Shown piece after piece: positions 59,711-64,000 of a stretch of 64,000 bases of DNA. The notes beneath the pieces were generated by a model that was not told the origin of the DNA, searched no databases, and saw only the letters and a program-made list of their open reading frames with translations. How positions within the stretch are numbered: the stretch's first letter is position 1; each line of letters begins with the position of its first letter. This DNA comes from Paracoccaceae bacterium (lineage in GTDB: Bacteria; Pseudomonadota; Alphaproteobacteria; Rhodobacterales; Rhodobacteraceae). The stretch is taken from the NCBI GenBank assembly GCA_027489355.1, contig JAIXZY010000012.1, positions 1-64,000 of the forward strand, read 5' to 3'. The position numbers and the translations under genes are program-made.

Positions 59711-60478
59711 ATGAGCGTCACGCATCCGCCCTCTGCGCCCGAAATCAACCTGGTCGAACCCTCCGACCTGCGGATCAGTCTTGCAGCGGGCTGGCGGGAC
59801 TTTCGCCGCGCCCCAATTCTGGGGTTGGTCTTCTCGGCGGTCTACGTCCTGGGCGGCTGGCTCATCACCTGGGCGATGACGACCAAGGGCCAGGTCTGGT
59901 GGACGCTGCCCGCCAGCGCCGGGTTTCCGATCCTGGGGCCGTTCATTGCCTGCGGCTTCTACGAGATGTCGCGCAGGCTGGAAGCCGGACAGCCGTTGGT
60001 GGCCTCGGAAATCTTCGGGGTGATCTTCCGCCAGAAGGACCGGCAGATCCCGGCCATCGCGGCAGTGATCGTGGTCTACTTCCTGTTCTGGAACTCGCTT
60101 GCGCACATGATCTTCGCGCTGTTTCTGGGCAACGCGACGATGACCAACATCTCATCGTCGCTTGCCGTGTTCCTGTCGCCCGAAGGGCTGATGATGCTCG
60201 CGTTCGGAACGGCCGTGGGGGCGGCCTCGGCGACCCTGCTTTTCTGCCTGACGGTGGTCAGCCTGCCCATGCTTCTGGATCGCGAGGTGGATTTCGTCAC
60301 CGCCATGCTGACAAGCTTTGCCCTGGTGCGCGAGAATCCCCGCGTCATGCTGTCCTGGGGGGCGCTGATCGCGGTCTGCCTGTTCCTTGCGATGCTGCCG
60401 GGGTTCCTGGGCCTGTTCCTGGTCCTGCCGCTTTTCGGGCATGCCAGCTGGCACCTCTACCGCCGCGCCATCACCTGA
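59711..60478 (+). CDS. DUF2189 membrane protein
   Basis: 255 aa with six hydrophobic segments. N-terminal LRISLAAGWRDFRRAPILGL and the stretch GPFIACGFYEMSRRLEAGQP identify the DUF2189 family, whose function is unknown. The loop LDREVDFVTAMLTSFALVRE is also characteristic. Stands 50 bp after prfB on the same strand. Its last 8 nt overlap the end of the convergent MFS gene. Confidence 0.87.
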   Translation: MSVTHPPSAPEINLVEPSDLRISLAAGWRDFRRAPILGLVFSAVYVLGGWLITWAMTTKGQVWWTLPASAGFPILGPFIACGFYEMSRRLEAGQPLVASEIFGVIFRQKDRQIPAIAAVIVVYFLFWNSLAHMIFALFLGNATMTNISSSLAVFLSPEGLMMLAFGTAVGAASATLLFCLTVVSLPMLLDREVDFVTAMLTSFALVRENPRVMLSWGALIAVCLFLAMLPGFLGLFLVLPLFGHASWHLYRRAIT

Positions 60479-61910
60479 CCGGGCGCGCGACCAGCAGCGC
60501 CAGAGCCGCCGCAAGCGCCGCCATCAGGCTTGCGCTCAGGGCCACCGAGCCGAAGGCCGCCCCGGTCGCCGCCAGATGCGCGGGCGTGTCGGCCGTCACC
60601 CCAAATCCGGGTGCGCCCGGCCCGTAGGCCTCGGCCGCCACGCGCCCAAGCAGGGCCACCGCGATCAGCCCCGCGACCCGCGCCACCGCGTTGTTCACGC
60701 CAGAGGCCGCGCCCTGTTCACCGTCCTCGGCCCCCTGCATCGCCGCTGCGGTCAGGGGCGCGACGACCAGGCCCAGCCCTAGGCCGGCCAGCGCGGTGAA
60801 GGGGACGACATGGGTCCAGAACTGCCCGTCCGGCGCAAAGTGCCAAAGGCCCGCATAGGCAACCGCCACAAGCGCCGAGCCCGCCGCCATCAGCGGTCCC
60901 GCGCCCCAACGGTCGGCCAGCCGGCCCGCCGGGGCCGAGAGAACGCCGATCAGAAGCGAGATCGGCAGGAAGGCCGCCGTCACTTCCAGCGCCGTCACGT
61001 TCCAGGCCGTGACGGCGGCCATCGGCAGGTAGAACATCACGCCGTTCAGCGCGAAGTAAAGGACGAAGGTCACGACGTTCGTCAGCGCCAGCGTCCTGTT
61101 GCGAAAGAGGCCGAGACGCAGCATCGGCGTGGGGGTAACCGCCTCCCAGACGAGGAAGGCCGCCAGGCTTGCCACGGAGGCAAAGGCCACCCAGATCGGG
61201 GCCGCTGCGTCGGTCAGCACCCAGGCCATCAGGCCCAGCCCCAACGTCGCCAGGGCGGCTCCGGAAAGGTCGACCCGGACCCCGGGCTTGCCCACATCCC
61301 CCGGCGTGCGCCCCCGCACCAGCCACAGCGCCACCATTCCGAGCGGCAGGTTCAGCCCGAAGACCAGCCGCCAGCCGATCTCGCCGCCCCAGGTCACGAA
61401 CATGCCGCCAATCACCGGACCCATCGCAGTCGTCAGCGTCGAGGCTCCCGCCCACAGCCCCAGCGCGCGCCCGCGCTCGTCCCGCGGATAGGCGCGCGAG
61501 ATCATCGCCATCGATCCCGGCACCATCATCGCCGCGCCCAGGCCCTTCGCGGCGCGTGCGGCGATCATCTGTCCGGGTGACACTGCGAAGGCGCAGGCCA
61601 GCGAGCCCGCCACGAAGACCAGGATCCCCAGCGAGAAGATCCGCGCGATCCCGAACCGGTCCCCCATCGCCCCGCCGACCAGCACCAGGGACGAGACCGC
61701 CAGAAGGTAGGCCGCATTGATCCACTGCGCCTCGGGCAGCGAGGCCCCCAGCGCCTCGCGCATGGCAGGAAGCGCGATCGAGGTCACCGAGGAATCGATG
61801 AACCCCATCGACGAGGCCAGGATCGCCGCCCAGAGGATGATCCGGCGGTCCCCCTCGGCACAGAAGGAAACGGGCACCGGAGTGCCCTCCGATGCCCGCG
61901 CAAGCGTCAT
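60471..61910 (-). CDS. MFS transporter of the DHA2 (14-TMS) type
   Basis: 479 aa with fourteen predicted membrane segments. DHA2 features are present: SMGFIDSSVTSIALPAMREA at the first helix, GGAMGDRFGIARIF as motif A, and motif C GPVIGGMFVTWGGEIGWRLV. These proton antiporters export drugs or lipophilic ions. The start ATG at 61910 lies 12 bp after the bactofilin stop, so it may be read from the bactofilin-M23 unit although no functional link is evident. Substrate unknown. Confidence 0.9.
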   Translation of the reverse strand: MTLARASEGTPVPVSFCAEGDRRIILWAAILASSMGFIDSSVTSIALPAMREALGASLPEAQWINAAYLLAVSSLVLVGGAMGDRFGIARIFSLGILVFVAGSLACAFAVSPGQMIAARAAKGLGAAMMVPGSMAMISRAYPRDERGRALGLWAGASTLTTAMGPVIGGMFVTWGGEIGWRLVFGLNLPLGMVALWLVRGRTPGDVGKPGVRVDLSGAALATLGLGLMAWVLTDAAAPIWVAFASVASLAAFLVWEAVTPTPMLRLGLFRNRTLALTNVVTFVLYFALNGVMFYLPMAAVTAWNVTALEVTAAFLPISLLIGVLSAPAGRLADRWGAGPLMAAGSALVAVAYAGLWHFAPDGQFWTHVVPFTALAGLGLGLVVAPLTAAAMQGAEDGEQGAASGVNNAVARVAGLIAVALLGRVAAEAYGPGAPGFGVTADTPAHLAATGAAFGSVALSASLMAALAAALALLVARPVR

Positions 61911-61922
61911 GGGTGGGGTCGG

Positions 61923-62420
61923 TTATTCGGCTTCGACAGCCGGGGCGTCCAGCCGGACCGTGCCGCCGGGGCGGCCGTTCGACAGCGGGTCTTCCTGGCG
62001 CTGGACCGAGCCCTCGAAATGGGCGCCCGATTCGATGGCGATGGTCTTGTGGATGATGTCGCCCTCGACCCGCGCGGTGGAGGTGAGGCGGACCTTCAGC
62101 CCGCGCACGCGGCCGATCACCCGGCCGTTGACCACGATGTCGTCGGCCACGATCTCGCCGCGGATGGTGGCGCTTTCGCCGACCGTCAGCAGATGCGCCC
62201 GGATGTCGCCTTCGACGGTGCCTTCGACCTGGATGTCGCCGGTGGTGCGCAGGTTGCCCACCACGGTCAGGTCAGAGGACAGGACCGACGCCCCCGCCTT
62301 GCCTTTCGGCGCGGTGGGCGTGAAGTCCATCGAGGGCTTGGTCATCGGGGCCTCCGGGGCTTTGGGCTTCTCGGCCTCGGCCTTCGGGCCTGGCTCGTTG
62401 ATGCGGCTCTTAGAAAACAT
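61923..62420 (-). CDS. Bactofilin
   Basis: 165 aa. The bactofilin (DUF583) beta-helix lies in residues about 40-135, with short repeats such as SDLTVVGNLRTTGDIQVEGT and GEIVADDIVVNGRVIGRVRG. Proline/lysine-rich N- and C-terminal tails are disordered, as usual. Bactofilins polymerise without nucleotide and position cell-wall enzymes. The ATG lies 11 nt inside the upstream M23 gene, so the two are translationally coupled, the typical bactofilin-M23 partnership. Confidence 0.94.
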   Translation of the reverse strand: MFSKSRINEPGPKAEAEKPKAPEAPMTKPSMDFTPTAPKGKAGASVLSSDLTVVGNLRTTGDIQVEGTVEGDIRAHLLTVGESATIRGEIVADDIVVNGRVIGRVRGLKVRLTSTARVEGDIIHKTIAIESGAHFEGSVQRQEDPLSNGRPGGTVRLDAPAVEAE

Positions 62421-63747
62421 TCTTCGCTGCCTTTATGAAGGTCATCGGATTTACGGCGTCTCCGCCAAGGCGGATCTCGTAGTGGAGGTGTGTGCCGGTG
62501 GACCGACCTGAGTTGCCCATATCACCGATCCGGTCGCCGCGCGAGACCCTTTGGCCCACCTCGACCCGGATCTGCGACAGGTGGCCAAAGCGCGTCTCGA
62601 CCCCGAACTGGTGCTTGATCTTGATCAGCCGGCCATAGCCGTTCTCCCACCCGGCATAGGTGACCACGCCGTCGGCGGTGGCATAGATCGGCGTGCCGTA
62701 GGACCCGGCAAGGTCCTGGCCCTCGTGGCGCCGGGTGCTGCCGTTGAACGGGTCATTGCGGTTGCCGAAGCCGCTGGTATAGCGCACGGCATCGCGGACC
62801 GGCATCGAGAACGGCAGCTGGAAGGCCGCGATCCGGTACATGTTCATCCGGTCCAGCCCGCCCAGGATCGCATTCGCCCGCAGCTCTTCGGCCGTGGGCG
62901 CCCCGCCCGAGGTCGAGAAAGAGATCGGCGTCAGCGGTCCGCCCTGGCCGGAATAGCCCTCGCGTACCGCGCCGATCAGGTCGTCCGGAGACATCCCGGC
63001 CTCGCGGAACATCTTGTCCAGCGGCTCGACCGAGACAGTCAGCGCCTCTTCCAGCTTGGTGAAGATCGCGTCGTTGCGCAGCTCCAGCGCCTCTTTCGCG
63101 TCGGCGATGACCTGGACTTCCTCGCGCGCGGCCTCGGCCTCGGCCAGCACCTCGTTGCGCTCCTCGGCGGCCTCGCCCAGGGCGTCGGTCAGGAATTCCA
63201 GTGTCGCCACCGCATCGCCCGCGCGGCCCAGCTCGGTCGCGGTCCCGGCCTGGGCGTTCAGCGCGACGGTCACGCGCTCGGCCTCGGCCTGGGCAAGGTC
63301 GCGCTCCTTGATTGCCTCGCGCAGAGTGTCCTGGATCGCCTCGATCCCGGTTTCCAGCTCGCGCCGGCGGTCTTCCGAGGCCAGGAGCTTCTCCTGCATC
63401 TCGGACACCTGGGTCAGGGCGATGTTGAAGCGTTCCTGCGCCCGCGCCGCCTCTTCGGCGCGCAGGTCGCGGTCGGCGGAAAGCGTGTTCAGCCGTTCCT
63501 CATACAACGCCTGCTGGCGCACCGACTGTTCGCGGGCCGATCCGGCGCCGATCGAGTCCATCATGATCAGCGCGGTGGCGACGATGGTCCAGGCCAGCGC
63601 CAGCGTTCCCCCGACGATCGCCAGGATCTGGGTGCCGGGTCGAAGACGGATGAATCGGGTCTCGGTGTCGGATTTCAGAAAGAGCCGCTGTTCGGGGAAA
63701 TGCCGTTCCAGGGTCTGGTGGAACCGGTAGGCGAGGCGATTCAGCAC
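62410..63747 (-). CDS. M23 (LytM) peptidase with membrane anchor and coiled coil
   Basis: 445 aa. A single membrane helix (about 40-65, AIVGGTLALAWTIVATALIM) anchors it, followed by a long coiled coil (ERLNTLSADRDLRAEEAARA and on to about 240). The C-terminal LytM domain holds zinc ligands in RRHEGQDLAG and HLHYEI, with TSGFGNRNDPF at the start. It likely cleaves peptidoglycan cross-links. Start is GTG at 63747. Its 3' end overlaps the bactofilin start by 11 nt, as known for bactofilin-associated M23 proteins. Confidence 0.93.
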   Translation of the reverse strand: MLNRLAYRFHQTLERHFPEQRLFLKSDTETRFIRLRPGTQILAIVGGTLALAWTIVATALIMMDSIGAGSAREQSVRQQALYEERLNTLSADRDLRAEEAARAQERFNIALTQVSEMQEKLLASEDRRRELETGIEAIQDTLREAIKERDLAQAEAERVTVALNAQAGTATELGRAGDAVATLEFLTDALGEAAEERNEVLAEAEAAREEVQVIADAKEALELRNDAIFTKLEEALTVSVEPLDKMFREAGMSPDDLIGAVREGYSGQGGPLTPISFSTSGGAPTAEELRANAILGGLDRMNMYRIAAFQLPFSMPVRDAVRYTSGFGNRNDPFNGSTRRHEGQDLAGSYGTPIYATADGVVTYAGWENGYGRLIKIKHQFGVETRFGHLSQIRVEVGQRVSRGDRIGDMGNSGRSTGTHLHYEIRLGGDAVNPMTFIKAAKNVF

Positions 63748-63915
63748 GTTGGGGTCATCCGTTCATAGCCTTGGCAGTGGCTTCGCTACGTCATCCCAAG
63801 GGCCGGCTGGCCAGGGTCCGGGACTGATTATCCAGCCCGTTACAGGGTCGCAACAATTTTGACCACATGGAGGGTTTTTCCGCGCGCCGCCCGGATTCGA
63901 TCGGCAAGAAACCGC

Positions 63916-64000
63916 CTAGTCCGCCGTTTCCGCCAGCGGCCAGTAGAAATCGGGCGGCAAACCCGCATCGGCGCGTTTTTCCTCGTTGAAGGGCGGTTTC
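63916..64000 (-). CDS. C-terminal end of a gene continuing past the window
   Basis: Open in frame from the window edge to TAG at 63916; encodes at least 27 residues ending LPPDFYWPLAETAD. Composition and high third-position GC look coding. Not identifiable from this much. The 168 bp between it and the M23 start (63748-63915) contain no gene that I can see. Confidence 0.5.
   Translation of the reverse strand, partial: KPPFNEEKRADAGLPPDFYWPLAETAD

Overview
The window is a high-GC alphaproteobacterial chromosome segment, almost certainly from the Rhodobacteraceae (Rhodobacter/Paracoccus/Ruegeria-like). The evidence is a TauR-xsc-soeABC sulfonate locus, a C4-type 5-aminolevulinate synthase with an FNR-type box, the xerD/aroK/aroB neighbourhood, an RF2 gene with no programmed frameshift, and many 1- to 14-nt gene overlaps. 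Genes are tightly packed on both strands. There is no rRNA, CRISPR array, complete insertion sequence or prophage. The only RNA genes seen are two tRNA-Asp copies.

Layout. 1-9509: end of the taurine regulator tauR, two TauR-site-like direct repeats, then a translationally coupled operon xsc - TSUP exporter - ackA - soeA - soeB - soeC. It takes sulfoacetaldehyde to acetyl phosphate plus sulfite, acetyl phosphate to acetate with ATP gain, and sulfite to sulfate with electrons passed to quinone. 9522-15722: phosphohexomutase, a 59-aa coiled-coil protein, a membrane protein, a PCMT-like methyltransferase, TolC, a PopZ-like acidic protein and a DUF6280-type protein. 15938-19824: YgfZ, an MsbA-like ABC exporter and a class V aminotransferase. 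19831-24478: EamA transporter, a degraded coding region, a DUF305 protein, a class I amidotransferase, a HemG-like flavodoxin and CorC. 24486-29407: xerD, a secreted helical protein, a 45-aa membrane microprotein (not previously listed because of its size), divergent aroK-aroB, and a lipoprotein.

29558-34783 is the most unusual block. An animal-type haem peroxidase gene lies 6 bp downstream of, and is probably translationally coupled to, a YcaO gene. Divergent from them is a gene for a 126-aa protein of unknown family, which converges on a SARP-type regulator carrying TolB-N-like and TPR regions. No TfuA, E1-like, dehydrogenase or export partner is adjacent. This is the best candidate here for an undescribed peptide- or protein-modification system.

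34897-42967: an alkaline-phosphatase-superfamily hydrolase and a peptide-type ABC transporter operon (CocE/NonD hydrolase, Tat-exported binding protein, two permeases, fused double ATPase). 43314-47062: pirin, tandem tRNA-Asp genes, a small secreted protein, a GNAT acetyltransferase and an M20 peptidase. 47264-51028: hemA, RodZ-like protein, ispG. 51032-54428: LysR with divergent MFS exporter and a duplicated operator, SMR exporter, DsbA-like protein. 54563-63747: envelope and housekeeping genes (amidase, PBP1A, RF2, DUF2189, MFS, bactofilin, M23 peptidase). The window ends in the 3' end of another minus-strand gene.

Small paired hairpin elements recur in intergenic DNA. One copy of this type is read through in frame as the C-terminus of SoeA.
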